Shown: positions 45,315 through 54,814 of the stretch, in pieces
Layout of the letters: the number at the start of each line of letters is the position of its first letter
Position numbering within the stretch: position 1 is the first letter of the stretch
Origin: Chryseobacterium sp.
Lineage (GTDB): Bacteria > Bacteroidota > Bacteroidia > Flavobacteriales > Weeksellaceae
Length of the DNA: 64,000 nucleotides
Reading direction: 5' to 3'
Assembly (NCBI RefSeq): GCF_019236175.1
Contig: NZ_JAFAJM010000006.1
Span: 1-64,000 of the forward strand
Position numbers and translations under genes: made by a program
The notes under the pieces: model-generated
What the model was told of the DNA's origin: nothing
Seen by the model: the letters and a program-made list of their open reading frames with translations, nothing else
Database searches by the model: none

Positions 45315-45927
45315 TCTGATAATCATCCTGTTTGCTTCCTGCAAATCGTATCAGCTCACAGGGGTAAAACCGGTTTCCGATTCAAAAAAAATGGTGGAAA
45401 ATCTATATTTTTCATCTTCTGAAGATTATGTATACAAATGTCAGATGGACATTTATAAAAATCATGTCAGCGGAATTCTGATCATCAAAAAAATAAATGA
45501 TACGACGCACCGTGTCGTATTAACATCAGATTTTGGAAACAAACTGATTGATTTTGAAATTTCAGATCATGATTTTAAGCTCAACTACGTTCTTCCGGAT
45601 CTCGATAAAAAGATTGTTATTAATTTTTTAAAAAATGATTTTCAACAACTTTTAAAAAAACAATATCCCGTAAGTGAAAGTTTTGAGAATGAAAATGCAA
45701 GGATATACCTTTCAAAAGAAGATCATAAAAGCTATTATTTATTTTTCAACAAAGAAAATAATCTCCTGAAACAGATTATTTACACGAAAAACAACAGGGA
45801 AAAAATCGATTTTACTTTTGAAGCAAAAAAGCATATCTTCGCGGACAGCTTACATCTTATACACAAAGACTTTAAGATCACTATCAAATTATTTCAAATA
45901 ACCGAAACGGAAACCGATTCAAATTAA
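45280..45927 (+). CDS. Putative lipoprotein of the flexirubin locus
   Basis: The 215-residue protein has a lipoprotein signal with lipobox LFASC (Cys 21). The mature part is rich in beta strands and Lys, broadly like LolB/DUF4292-type proteins, but I do not assign a family. Its position after a LolA-like carrier suggests a LolB-like receptor at the outer membrane; this is inferred from context. Start at 45280 lies within lolA; no later Met preserves the lipobox. Confidence 0.65.
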   Translation: MLRYLRLSLVCSLIIILFASCKSYQLTGVKPVSDSKKMVENLYFSSSEDYVYKCQMDIYKNHVSGILIIKKINDTTHRVVLTSDFGNKLIDFEISDHDFKLNYVLPDLDKKIVINFLKNDFQQLLKKQYPVSESFENENARIYLSKEDHKSYYLFFNKENNLLKQIIYTKNNREKIDFTFEAKKHIFADSLHLIHKDFKITIKLFQITETETDSN

Positions 45928-45929
45928 AC

Positions 45930-46532
45930 ATGAAAAAACTCTATTTCTTAGCCTTGATTTTTTGGGCAGCCTTATCATCTGCACAGGTAACCTTTAATCC
46001 GGGAATAAGACTTGGCGCCAATATTTCGCATCTTTCCAACGGTCCTACCACAGATTATTGGTCTTATAGCGACAGCAATGGTTATTATCAATACGGAACG
46101 AATAAATTTGACATCAAATCAAAAGTCGATTTTTATATTGGTTTTCAGGCCAATATCCGTTTTGCCAGATTCTATGCATTGCAGCCTGAATTATACTACA
46201 GCCGTCAGGGAGCTAAGTTTGAAAGCCAGAATCCGGCTGTAGAGTCTAAAACAGTAAACCTTTCTTATGTAGGGGCAGCCGTTGTGAATAAATTTTACTT
46301 TGACCGGTTTAATATTCATTTTGGTCCCACACTAGAATTTTTAACAGACAGTGACAATATTCCTTCCCCTACCGCTGTGGATATGGGCATTTTATTGGGC
46401 GCCGGATATGATATTACCAAGAATATCGGACTGGAAGCCCGAATCAAAAAAGGATTTGTACACGCTTATAACGATCATACCAATGTGACATTCCAGGCGG
46501 GAGTGTATTACACCTTTACTCTTAAAAAATAA
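45930..46532 (+). CDS. PorT-family outer-membrane beta-barrel protein
   Basis: Signal peptide (MKKLYFLALIFWAALSSAQ) followed by alternating amphipathic strands (FNPGIRLGANISHL, DFYIGFQANIRFARFYALQPELYYSRQGAKF) and a C-terminal strand ending in YYTFTLKK. This fits the OMP_b-brl_2/PorT group of eight-stranded barrels. It starts 2 bases after the lipoprotein gene. It may help localise the pigment in the outer membrane; the role is not known. Confidence 0.8.
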   Translation: MKKLYFLALIFWAALSSAQVTFNPGIRLGANISHLSNGPTTDYWSYSDSNGYYQYGTNKFDIKSKVDFYIGFQANIRFARFYALQPELYYSRQGAKFESQNPAVESKTVNLSYVGAAVVNKFYFDRFNIHFGPTLEFLTDSDNIPSPTAVDMGILLGAGYDITKNIGLEARIKKGFVHAYNDHTNVTFQAGVYYTFTLKK

Positions 46533-46536
46533 GATC

Positions 46537-46917
46537 ATGCAAACTATTCTTACAAACTTTTATACCTTAGAATCTTACGAAAAAGCAGAAAATGGAAGTT
46601 TTACAGCCTTTATCCGTTTAAATAAGGACCATGATATTTTCAAGGGCCATTTTCCGGGAAATCCGGTAACTCCGGGAGTTTGTATGATGCAAATCGTAAA
46701 AGAACTGACTGAAGAATTCACCGGATCAAAATTATTTTTAAAAACAGCTTCCAATGTAAAATTTATGGCGATTATCAATCCTTTTGAAACGCCGGATTTA
46801 AAACTTCAGCTGGATATTAATGGAGACGGGGAAGATGTTAAAGTCAAAAATACCACTTCTTTTGGCGAGACTATTGCATTAAAAATGTCTGTAAGCTATA
46901 AAAAATTACCATCATGA
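46537..46917 (+). CDS. 3-Hydroxyacyl-ACP dehydratase with intact active site (ApeI-like)
   Basis: A 126-residue hotdog protein with the classic loop KGHFPGNPVTPGV, placing the catalytic His at residue 38. It is the only dehydratase of the locus with this full loop, and is thus the likely enzyme that makes each double bond of the polyene. It resembles ApeI-type dehydratases. It overlaps the next gene by 4 bases. Confidence 0.85.
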   Translation: MQTILTNFYTLESYEKAENGSFTAFIRLNKDHDIFKGHFPGNPVTPGVCMMQIVKELTEEFTGSKLFLKTASNVKFMAIINPFETPDLKLQLDINGDGEDVKVKNTTSFGETIALKMSVSYKKLPS

Positions 46918-47390
46918 AACTTATTTTATCATTCTTAGCCGCATTTGTCTTTTTCTTTCAGTCTGATCTGGAATCTGTACGAAACAGTTATGCAAAAGCG
47001 AATGAATCTAATACCAATACGCAGACATTTATAGATATTGCCGAAAAGCAGCCCGGATCCGATGCCGTAACGGTTGGGTATAAAGCTGCCGCTAAAATTA
47101 TGGAAGCGAAAGTTTCGAAAGGAAACAGAAAAGCATTGGTAAAAACAGGAGCCACCAGTCTTGAAAGCGTCATCAAAAGCAATCCGAACAATGCTGAGCT
47201 CCGTCTGATCAGATTAAGTGTTCAGGAAAACATTCCTAAAATTGTAGGATACAGAGGAAGTCTGAAGGATGACAAGGAATTTCTTCTTACGCATTACAGC
47301 AAACAGAATGCTGCCTTGAAAAACTATATCAAGAGATTTGCCATGCAGTCTAAAACCATCACCGAGGCTGAAAGAGCCACTTTAAAATAA
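46914..47390 (+). CDS. Secreted small protein of unknown function
   Basis: The 158-residue protein has an N-terminal signal (MKLILSFLAAFVFFFQS) and an all-helical mature part with a SNPNNAELRLIRLSVQENIP stretch that resembles a TPR-like helix pair. I do not recognise the family. Its start overlaps the dehydratase stop (ATGA), which places it firmly in the flexirubin operon; homologues of similar size occur at this place in other such loci as far as I recall. Confidence 0.65.
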   Translation: MKLILSFLAAFVFFFQSDLESVRNSYAKANESNTNTQTFIDIAEKQPGSDAVTVGYKAAAKIMEAKVSKGNRKALVKTGATSLESVIKSNPNNAELRLIRLSVQENIPKIVGYRGSLKDDKEFLLTHYSKQNAALKNYIKRFAMQSKTITEAERATLK

Positions 47391-47394
47391 ACCA

Positions 47395-48567
47395 ATGCCT
47401 TTTGCTGAAGTACAAAATGCAATTTCTGAGAAGAAAATTTGTGTTTTAATACCCACATACAACAATGAGAAAACTCTGAAAAGAGTAATTGACGGTGTTT
47501 TATACTATACCGAAAGTATTATTGTGGTCAATGACGGGTCTACTGATTCTACCCCGGATATTCTTTTACAGTATCCTCAGATTACGGTGATTACACTCCC
47601 TGAAAATAAGGGAAAAGGAAACGGGTTAAAAACAGGCTTCAGAAAAGCAAAAGAACAGGGCTATGCTTATGCAATCACTATTGATTCTGACGGACAGCAT
47701 TATCCTGATGACATCCCTGTATTCGTAAATGCACTCATTGAGGAAAAGGAAGATGTTCTTCTCATCGGAAACCGGAATATGTCTCAGAATGGTATTCCAA
47801 AGAAAAGCAGCTTTGGAAACCGTTTTTCTAATTTCTGGTTTTGGTTTGAAACCGGAATTAAGCTGGAAGATACGCAATCAGGCTACAGAATGTACCCTCT
47901 TCATAAAATTCCGAAGAAATATTTCACCCCGAAATTTGAATTTGAAATTGAGATTATTGTCAGAACTGCATGGAGGCATGTTCCGGTAAAAAATGTACCT
48001 GTCAAGGTATTGTATGATCCGGCAGAAAGAGTTTCTCATTTCAGACCGTTCAGGGATTTTACGAGGATCAGTATTCTGAATACCGTTCTGGTAACCATTA
48101 CCCTGTTTTATATTATTCCGAGAAACTTCGTGAATAATTTCAAAAAAAAAAGCTTTAAACAATTCATTCAGGAAGATGTCTTAGAAAGTGACGGCAGCAA
48201 CCGTACCAAGGCTTTTTCCATTGCATTGGGGGTATTCATCGGTCTCTCTCCTTTTTGGGGATTTCAGACCCTTCTTGTCATCAGTCTATCTGTACTTTTC
48301 AAATTGAATAAAGTGCTTGCATTTGTAGCATCCAATGTAAGTTTACCTCCGTTCATTCCTTTCATCATTGCAGCTTCTTTATTTCTGGGAGCTCCGTTTG
48401 TTCATGGAGACAGCAATATTCTTGGCCAGGATTTGAATTTTGAACTGATTAAAAACAATCTGCTTCAGTATATCATCGGCAGTTTTATTTTAAGTACCAC
48501 TTTATCCGCAATTTCCGGGGTTGCAACATTTCTTTTCTTAAACAGACTAAATCCGGAGAACAATTAA
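47395..48567 (+). CDS. GT2 glycosyltransferase fused to a DUF2062 membrane domain
   Basis: The 390-residue protein has an N-terminal GT2 domain (ICVLIPTYNNEKTLKRV, VVNDGSTDST, DSDGQHYPDD, EDTQSGYRMYP) and a C-terminal DUF2062 region from about 265 with three hydrophobic segments and the LGVFIGLSPFWGFQT motif. The GT2 resembles polyprenyl-phosphate sugar transferases. It is the last gene of the plus block and converges on the minus operon. Glycosylation of pigment or a lipid is possible but not shown. Confidence 0.88.
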   Translation: MPFAEVQNAISEKKICVLIPTYNNEKTLKRVIDGVLYYTESIIVVNDGSTDSTPDILLQYPQITVITLPENKGKGNGLKTGFRKAKEQGYAYAITIDSDGQHYPDDIPVFVNALIEEKEDVLLIGNRNMSQNGIPKKSSFGNRFSNFWFWFETGIKLEDTQSGYRMYPLHKIPKKYFTPKFEFEIEIIVRTAWRHVPVKNVPVKVLYDPAERVSHFRPFRDFTRISILNTVLVTITLFYIIPRNFVNNFKKKSFKQFIQEDVLESDGSNRTKAFSIALGVFIGLSPFWGFQTLLVISLSVLFKLNKVLAFVASNVSLPPFIPFIIAASLFLGAPFVHGDSNILGQDLNFELIKNNLLQYIIGSFILSTTLSAISGVATFLFLNRLNPENN

Positions 48568-48590
48568 ATCTAGCACCTGTTCTCAGCATT

Positions 48591-48956
48591 CTACTTATAC
48601 ACAACATCGGAAAACGATAAGGGGCTCATCATAATGGTCACAAATACAGCAAGGATGACCAAAGCCAGCTGTGTGGTATGGTATATTTTTTCCTTTTCAT
48701 CTTCCTTTATTTCAAAAGTAAATGCAATTTTATCCGGTCTTTTGATAATCCGCCATGTAAAAATAAGGATGGCTATATTCAGCAATACAGGCAGAAACAG
48801 GAATACTTTACTCCCATAGAGATCGGGATTATTTCCGTAACTGTGAATAGGTATTGTTTCAGGTATTGATCCGTATACCACACATAGATAAATAAAATAG
48901 CCGATAATGATTAAGACAGGAATACAGAACAGGAATTTAATATGTTTAGGAATCAT
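48591..48956 (-). CDS. DUF1648-domain small membrane protein
   Basis: The 121-residue protein has three to four hydrophobic segments and a DUF1648 signature between the first two (PETIPIHSYGNNPDLYGSKVF), as in SdpI-like proteins. Its function here is unknown. The start overlaps the stop of the C45 gene (ATGA), so it is the last gene of the minus operon. No clear terminator is seen in the 23 bases separating it from the convergent gene. Confidence 0.7.
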   Translation of the reverse strand: MIPKHIKFLFCIPVLIIIGYFIYLCVVYGSIPETIPIHSYGNNPDLYGSKVFLFLPVLLNIAILIFTWRIIKRPDKIAFTFEIKEDEKEKIYHTTQLALVILAVFVTIMMSPLSFSDVVYK

Positions 48957-50632
48957 TTCAGTTTCTTCAAAGTTTTCTTCAGATATTTTTCAACATTCTT
49001 TTGATCCGGAATTGTTGTAATTTCTTTGGATAAGGCCACCTCAAATTCAGTTTTTGCCTTTGAGTATTCTTTTCTGGAAAAATAATATTTCCCAACCAGA
49101 TAATATCCTTTCCAAAAATAAGGATTTAAAGATACATAACGGGCAAGAAATTCATCCGTGAGTACATTCTTACTGTCAATAGCATGATTTACTTTTGATT
49201 GCAGAATTCTGTATTCTTCATAGTCTTTAAATTCCCGGGTATCTACAAAAGGATCTCTGGCAATATTGAGTTCAGGTTTCGAAAAATCATGTGACAAAAT
49301 TCCATCTGAAAAGATTGTATTCAGATCATAGCATACAAATTCGCCCAGCTGATAAGGATTGGAGGAAACCCAGACCAGTTTTTTCTGTGGTGAAAATATA
49401 ACGGCATGGTGTGCCAGTAGCTGATTCAGTGCTTTTTCATTTCCGTACCCTATTTCTTTATCTTTTAATCCTGAGCGGTTTCTTAAAATGGAAGCCATCT
49501 TTTCAGGAGTCAGCTTCGGGTTTTCCTGTAAAAGTTCCTGTAACTTTTCGTAGCGGTATTCCGAGTGGCTTTCCTCAATATGCCTCTGATTTCTTTTATC
49601 CTCTTTATAAGGCTCAGACTGGAAGTGATTGGTACAAACTACCTGCGCCGTATTCTGTACACGATAGACTCCGAAATTCTTAGGAGACACTTCAATGAGC
49701 ACTGCACTTTTATCATGGGCACTCCCCACCAATATAGATTCGGAAACAAAAACTTTCCTTTTCCGGGCTATTGTAATCGCTTCTTCAATATTTTTAGCAT
49801 ATTGAAGAATTTCTCTTGTAACCAGAGAAATAGGAGTTTTTGCCGTTAAAGGAATCTTTGACTTTCCTGCATTGATTGTCACGGTGACTCCTTCTTTATT
49901 CATCCCCGAAACTACCCCGATCATTCCAGGCCAGCTTACTGACATATAAGGGATACCATCTTCAGGCACTACAAATTCCACCAGTTTATTTTTAGCAAAG
50001 TCATCTCCCACATAAAAATCGAAGTTTCTTCCGATCAGAAGATCCCCGTCTTCTGTATTTTCATTCCAGACAGCCAGTGAAGAACATCCTACTATGGCAA
50101 GGTCCTGCAAGGCATGTCCTATATCATGAGCCCCATGGAGATAGAGGTTTCTTAAATATTTAGGTGCAATAAAATCATACTGGTCTGAAGAATACTGTGA
50201 CAACCCATATAATTCTGCCTGATAATCCTCACGTATATTAAGATACATTTTTCTGTTGTACCATTTTAAAAAGCCTCTCAACAGTCTTTGTCTGAATTTT
50301 GAAGGAACAAAACTTTCCACTTTTGAAAAGAATATCGCTTCCTGTTTCTGCATCAGATCTTGAGTTAAAGCTCCATTATTATAGCCTAACTGCAGGGGAT
50401 TTCCTTTAATGTAGAGTTCCCAAAGCTGTTGCTTATTTTTGGTTAAATAATTTTGCTGATAGCTGAACGTAGTATCATTAATTTTTTTCACCTGTGGAAC
50501 TTGCAGGGGATATTGGCTGACTTCAGGGATATGATGAACAGACTTTGAAATTCCGCATGAAATAGGCATCAATGCAGGTAGTGAGTAAAAAAGGAGCTTT
50601 ATAAATAAAGGGTAGGTTTTAGTTTTTTTCAC
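48953..50632 (-). CDS. C45-family acyltransferase/peptidase-like protein with TPR tail
   Basis: This Ntn-hydrolase-type protein shows IVGCSSLAVWNENTEDG, where the Cys would become the N-terminal nucleophile after self-cleavage, and GRNFDFY. The relatives include acyl-CoA:6-aminopenicillanate acyltransferase. An N-terminal signal with a weak lipobox (MPISC) suggests export and lipid anchoring. The last 90 residues form one or two TPR-like helices. In this locus it could make or break an ester or amide of the pigment; this is inferred. It lies 10 bases downstream of the CrtI-like gene. Confidence 0.8.
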   Translation of the reverse strand: MKKTKTYPLFIKLLFYSLPALMPISCGISKSVHHIPEVSQYPLQVPQVKKINDTTFSYQQNYLTKNKQQLWELYIKGNPLQLGYNNGALTQDLMQKQEAIFFSKVESFVPSKFRQRLLRGFLKWYNRKMYLNIREDYQAELYGLSQYSSDQYDFIAPKYLRNLYLHGAHDIGHALQDLAIVGCSSLAVWNENTEDGDLLIGRNFDFYVGDDFAKNKLVEFVVPEDGIPYMSVSWPGMIGVVSGMNKEGVTVTINAGKSKIPLTAKTPISLVTREILQYAKNIEEAITIARKRKVFVSESILVGSAHDKSAVLIEVSPKNFGVYRVQNTAQVVCTNHFQSEPYKEDKRNQRHIEESHSEYRYEKLQELLQENPKLTPEKMASILRNRSGLKDKEIGYGNEKALNQLLAHHAVIFSPQKKLVWVSSNPYQLGEFVCYDLNTIFSDGILSHDFSKPELNIARDPFVDTREFKDYEEYRILQSKVNHAIDSKNVLTDEFLARYVSLNPYFWKGYYLVGKYYFSRKEYSKAKTEFEVALSKEITTIPDQKNVEKYLKKTLKKLK

Positions 50633-50642
50633 GGTAGGTTTA

Positions 50643-52160
50643 TTAGGTCATTTGCCGAAGACGAAGATCAATAATCTCTTTTCCTAAAATTTCAGCACAG
50701 GTATTAAATGCACCGATCGTTACTCCGAGTATTCCATGCATATTGACTGACTGCCCTGTCAGAAACAAGTTCTCAATCTTAGTCCGCGGAGAAACCATTG
50801 TTTTAAGGGGGTTCTCTGAACTTTTCATATAACCGTACATATTTCCGTCAATACTCCCAATATAATCCCGATAAGATAAGGGTGAGGATGCATATATTTT
50901 CTTTACCGCATGTCTGAGATTGGGAATCTTCTTTTCCAGCGCAGTCAACATTTTTTCAGTTTTTTCCAGCTTGAAGCTTTCATACTGCAAACCTCTTTCA
51001 TGCTCGTCTGCTATCGTATTAAAAGTAGCCTCCCATTCTCTGACCTCATCAAAATCCATATAAGAAATCGCTGTTAAGCTTTCCGCAAACTCAGGATGAT
51101 GCTTTGACGGGGAAGAGGACAGCATATAGGTTTCCGGCCATGCTTCTTTCCTGTAGCGAAAGGCATTCCAGACCAGCTCTTCTGATGAATAATGGTATAT
51201 ATTATAATTAAAATTAGGAAGACTCTGAGGTTTTAAAACCACATAAATACTGAAACATGATGAGACAGGCTTCCAGCTTAATACCCTGTTAAGAAATGAT
51301 TTTTTAAGCCTTTCTTCTCCAATCAGCCTGATTATAGAGCGAATTTCAATATTCGAGATAAACTGTTTTGCGGCATATTCCTTTCCAGAAACCGTTTTTA
51401 CTGAAGACAGAATATTATTTTCATTAAAAATAAATTCCGAAACTTCCGAATGTTTATGAACTTCAGCTCCGTACCGGCGGAGTTTCCTGATCAGCAGCTT
51501 AGAAATCTGGCTTCCTCCTTTTACACACTTATAGGCACTTTGAATATAAGAGTTAACCGTTAAGGCATGAACATAAAAAGGAATATTTTCAGAATCTCCT
51601 GCATACAGAAAATTAGAGCCTAATAAAATAGACTGAAGTTTTTTATTCGGAGTCACCGATTCTATAAATCGGCGGGTATTTAAATGTAGAATTTCTTCAT
51701 TATATTCCTCTTTTCCCACGACATTATATCTCGGAAAATGACTGCATACATACTGAATTTCTTCACAGTAATTCTCCAGATTTTCTCTTTCCTCCGGAAA
51801 ATAGGCAGAAAGTTGTTCCACAAAATTCTGATATCCCTGAGCATGGGGATATTCTACATGATCTTCACCAAAGGAAATTCTGTCATAGCCGTCCTCATCC
51901 ATTTGCTGAAGCTCAAGCTCATCCATAATTTCGAGATAAGAAAAGAAACGGTTCAGATTCTGACCTTTAGAAAGGCCGCCCAGATAATGTACCCCTGTAT
52001 CGAAAATAAGCTTGTCTCTCGAAAAAGTCTGTAAATTTCCTCCATACTGATTATTCTTTTCCAGTACACAGACTTTCAGACCTTCTTTCGCTAAAATAAG
52101 AGCTGAAACAAGACCTCCCAATCCACTGCCGATTACAAGTATGTCATATTCTTTTTTCAA
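50643..52160 (-). CDS. CrtI-like FAD-dependent oxidoreductase
   Basis: The 505-residue protein has the N-terminal FAD motif ILVIGSGLGGLVSALILAKEG followed by EKNNQYGGNLQTF, and a C-terminal NLFLTGQSVNMHGILGVTIGA motif, as in phytoene desaturases and retinol saturases. A C-terminal motif of this type places the FAD. In this locus its substrate is probably the polyene chain or its aromatic head, not a carotenoid, since no other carotenoid gene is present. The upstream gap of 151 bases has an imperfect hairpin but no clear promoter. Confidence 0.85.
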   Translation of the reverse strand: MKKEYDILVIGSGLGGLVSALILAKEGLKVCVLEKNNQYGGNLQTFSRDKLIFDTGVHYLGGLSKGQNLNRFFSYLEIMDELELQQMDEDGYDRISFGEDHVEYPHAQGYQNFVEQLSAYFPEERENLENYCEEIQYVCSHFPRYNVVGKEEYNEEILHLNTRRFIESVTPNKKLQSILLGSNFLYAGDSENIPFYVHALTVNSYIQSAYKCVKGGSQISKLLIRKLRRYGAEVHKHSEVSEFIFNENNILSSVKTVSGKEYAAKQFISNIEIRSIIRLIGEERLKKSFLNRVLSWKPVSSCFSIYVVLKPQSLPNFNYNIYHYSSEELVWNAFRYRKEAWPETYMLSSSPSKHHPEFAESLTAISYMDFDEVREWEATFNTIADEHERGLQYESFKLEKTEKMLTALEKKIPNLRHAVKKIYASSPLSYRDYIGSIDGNMYGYMKSSENPLKTMVSPRTKIENLFLTGQSVNMHGILGVTIGAFNTCAEILGKEIIDLRLRQMT

Positions 52161-52311
52161 AAGAGCCTGTGTTTTTAAAATTAAGAAATGTTGAAACTAA
52201 AGGAGCCGGAATGAGATGATCGTCCCACAATACGATCCGGCGTTCTTACATTCTCAAAATCTTAAAGGTTTTTAGTTTTTTTGTTAGTTTTCGAGGGTAA
52301 AAATAGAAAAA

Positions 52312-53196
52312 TTAATCAATATCATCCCAAAAATCAAAATAATTAAACCATTGAAACGGGTATTTTTTTACCATAGTCTCAAGATTTTGAACATAAGAAT
52401 GTAATAATCCCTGTGAATCACGATTTTTGATATTTTGAGCAATTCTGGCATACAAATGATAATGAAGGTTATTTTCTTTCATTACATACACATATACTAC
52501 AGGTACTCCTAATCTGGATGCAATAAGAAAAGGACCGGCCGGAAATTTTGCTGTTTTCCCCAACAGCTCAGCTTCAAGGTATTTTGATCCTTCAAAATAA
52601 CGGTCACCGGTAAAACAGATCAGCTCGTTATTAGCCAATGCCTGATTGATCTCAAAGATATGAGACATATCTTCTTTGACATAAATGAATTTGATATTAC
52701 TTTCTTTTACGGCAACACTTTCGAGATATTCTTTGATCACCGTAACTTCCTGATCAGTAGTCACCAGATTGATCTGGCAGTCAAAATCAATATCGGCAAA
52801 AAAATGCTCGGCAATTTCAAAATTACCAATATGAGCACTGATCAGAACCCCGCCTTTCTTTGCAGCCAAAAGGTTTCTGAGATTTTCAATACCATCGAAC
52901 TCATAGGTATATTTCTCTCTCAGCCCGGCAGAAATAGCCGTTTTGTCAATAAGAACTTTTCCAAAAGTAAAATAGCTGCTGAAGATGGAACGCCTGGCTT
53001 TCCAATAGTCATACGTAAGTCTTTTCTGAAAATAATAAAGGATATACCGGTTACTCTTTTTCTGGAACAGAACGTAATAAGTCGCAACAAAATAAAGGAC
53101 AACATATGAATTTCTGATCCCGATATTTCTAATACACCAAACGAATATTCTGTAGCCCAGAACCGTTCCTTTAGATTTACCTTTCCACTTATTCAT
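52312..53196 (-). CDS. LpxL/HtrB-type lysophospholipid acyltransferase
   Basis: A membrane-bound acyltransferase with an N-terminal hydrophobic anchor (about 20-45) and the HxxxxE catalytic motif in ISAHIGNFEIAEHFF, followed by FTGDRYFEGS and AKFPAGPFLIASRLGVPVV. These enzymes move acyl chains from ACP onto lipid acceptors. A relative (ApeD-type) is part of aryl polyene clusters. It is a candidate for attaching the pigment to a lipid. It follows the ACP gene, after repeat copy B. Confidence 0.88.
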   Translation of the reverse strand: MNKWKGKSKGTVLGYRIFVWCIRNIGIRNSYVVLYFVATYYVLFQKKSNRYILYYFQKRLTYDYWKARRSIFSSYFTFGKVLIDKTAISAGLREKYTYEFDGIENLRNLLAAKKGGVLISAHIGNFEIAEHFFADIDFDCQINLVTTDQEVTVIKEYLESVAVKESNIKFIYVKEDMSHIFEINQALANNELICFTGDRYFEGSKYLEAELLGKTAKFPAGPFLIASRLGVPVVYVYVMKENNLHYHLYARIAQNIKNRDSQGLLHSYVQNLETMVKKYPFQWFNYFDFWDDID

Positions 53197-53208
53197 ATGT
53201 AAAATTTG

Positions 53209-53296
53209 TCAGTATAACGATATACCAATGTAACAATCGTTGTATGAAATATGCACAGCACGGTTATGCTGCTGCATTATGTATTACATTGGTACT
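53209..53296. repeat. Inverted-repeat element, AATGTAACAAT family (copy B)
   Basis: TACCAATGTAA (53223-53233) is repeated in perfect inverted form at 53284-53294. Between them a smaller hairpin (CAGCA/TGCTG) is visible. It lies between the LpxL-like gene and the ACP gene and shares the CAATGTAACAATC string with copies A and C. Confidence 0.6.
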
Positions 53297-53322
53297 TTTT
53301 AAGAATAGAGATCTACTCGATA

Positions 53323-53577
53323 TTAAGCGTTTTTCTCAGCAATCTTATTCTCAATAGTTGTATAGAAATCATCAAATGTTACCATTTTTTTGAAATCTGT
53401 CTCTCCTAATTTCACTCCGAAATTAGATTCGATCACAACGACCATATCAATATAATCTAAACTGTCTAAGCCTAATGTATTTTTAAGGTTAGCCTCATTG
53501 CTGATTTCATCTCCGTCTACTTCAAATTCATTGACAAGAAAATCATTAACAATGGCCACTATTTTTTCCCTTTCCAT
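53323..53577 (-). CDS. Acyl carrier protein
   Basis: An 84-residue ACP with the phosphopantetheine Ser39 in LGLDSLDYIDM. I start at 53577 (MEREKIV), 4 bases after the ketosynthase stop, which gives standard length; a Met at 53589 overlaps the ketosynthase. This ACP probably works with the KAS II-type enzyme and FabG-like reductase of the same operon. Confidence 0.92.
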   Translation of the reverse strand: MEREKIVAIVNDFLVNEFEVDGDEISNEANLKNTLGLDSLDYIDMVVVIESNFGVKLGETDFKKMVTFDDFYTTIENKIAEKNA

Positions 53578-53581
53578 GTTT

Positions 53582-54802
53582 TTAATCAAATTTTTTAACT
53601 ATTAATGCAGAATTGGTTCCCCCAAAACCAAAAGAATTCGACAAAAATACATCAATTTTTTGATTTTTTGTTTTCGAGATCAAATTTATACGTTGAGCCT
53701 CATTATCAGGGTTTTCCAGGTTAATATTCGGAGCAACAAAATCATGTTGCATCATCAGAATTGAGTAAATAACTTCACTTGCACCAGCCATCCAGCATTC
53801 ATGCCCTGTCATGGATTTGGTGGAACTTACCGGAACCTCACTTCCGAAAATTTCATAAATAGCTTTTGCTTCATTGGCATCTCCGATAGGAGTAGATGTT
53901 GCGTGAGCATTAATATAATCAATATCTGAAGCCTTTAATCCCGATTGTTTTAAAGCTCTCTCCATGGCCAAAGCGGGTCCGTCAACATTAGGGGTTGAAA
54001 TATGCCCGCCATTGGAAGAGAATCCATAGCCAATAATTTCAGCCAGAATCGGAACCCCTCTTCTTTGGGCGGATTCAAGGCTTTCGACAATCAAAGTTGC
54101 TGCTCCTCCGCTGGGAATAAGACCGTCTCTGTCTGCATCAAAAGGTCTTGATGCTTTCGCAGGCTCCTCTTCTCTGGCTGAGAAAACTCCTAATCCATCA
54201 AAACTTGCCATGGAATATTTGTTGGTTTCCTGAGCGCCGCCGCATATAATCATATCCTGAAACCCGTTCTTGATCATCATATAGGCAAGTCCTAAAGAAT
54301 GCGAACCACTTGCACATGCAGCACTGATGGTAAGATTAATTCCTTTCAGTTTAAAAATCGTAGAAAGGTTCATCGTTACCGTTGAGTTCATTGATTTAAA
54401 GATCGCTCCCGATCCCATCAATGTAGTATCTTTCTTTTCCCTTGCAATATCAATAGATTCTACCACTGCCTGGGAAACACTGTCGTTTCCATATAAAATC
54501 CCAACTTCGTGGGCGTCTAAAAAAGTTTCATCAAGATGAGCCTGTTTCAATGCATTAACGGTAGCAAGATAAGCATATTCACTTTCTTCTCCCATGCTTA
54601 CACGCTGCCGCCTGTTCAGGAGGTTTTTCAGATCCGGTTTTGGTACAACACCTGTAAGCCCTGATCTGAAACCAAATTCCTTTCTATCCTGGTCTAAAAT
54701 GATACCTGATTTTCCTTGATATAGGGATTCCCTGACCTCTTCTAAAGAAGTCCCGATGCAGGAATAAATCCCCATTCCGGTAATCACAACCCTATTTTCC
54801 AT
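53582..54802 (-). CDS. Beta-ketoacyl-ACP synthase II-type, active
   Basis: A 406-residue FabF-like enzyme (VVITGMGIYSCIGTS at the start) with Cys163 (SAACASGS), His in INAHATSTPIGD and His in MTGHECWMAGA, so the triad is complete. It sits between the ACP and the FabG-like reductase in the TAL-headed operon. It could start the polyene chain from coumaroyl-ACP or supply fatty precursors; sequence alone does not decide. Confidence 0.92.
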   Translation of the reverse strand: MENRVVITGMGIYSCIGTSLEEVRESLYQGKSGIILDQDRKEFGFRSGLTGVVPKPDLKNLLNRRQRVSMGEESEYAYLATVNALKQAHLDETFLDAHEVGILYGNDSVSQAVVESIDIAREKKDTTLMGSGAIFKSMNSTVTMNLSTIFKLKGINLTISAACASGSHSLGLAYMMIKNGFQDMIICGGAQETNKYSMASFDGLGVFSAREEEPAKASRPFDADRDGLIPSGGAATLIVESLESAQRRGVPILAEIIGYGFSSNGGHISTPNVDGPALAMERALKQSGLKASDIDYINAHATSTPIGDANEAKAIYEIFGSEVPVSSTKSMTGHECWMAGASEVIYSILMMQHDFVAPNINLENPDNEAQRINLISKTKNQKIDVFLSNSFGFGGTNSALIVKKFD

Positions 54803-54814
54803 GCTTTTATATTT

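Noticed and set aside
52190-52250. Bulged hairpin (GCCGG...CCGGC) as a terminator or riboswitch upstream of the CrtI-like gene
   Set aside because: The stem is short with a large bulge, there is no T run, and no known riboswitch pattern; too weak to list.
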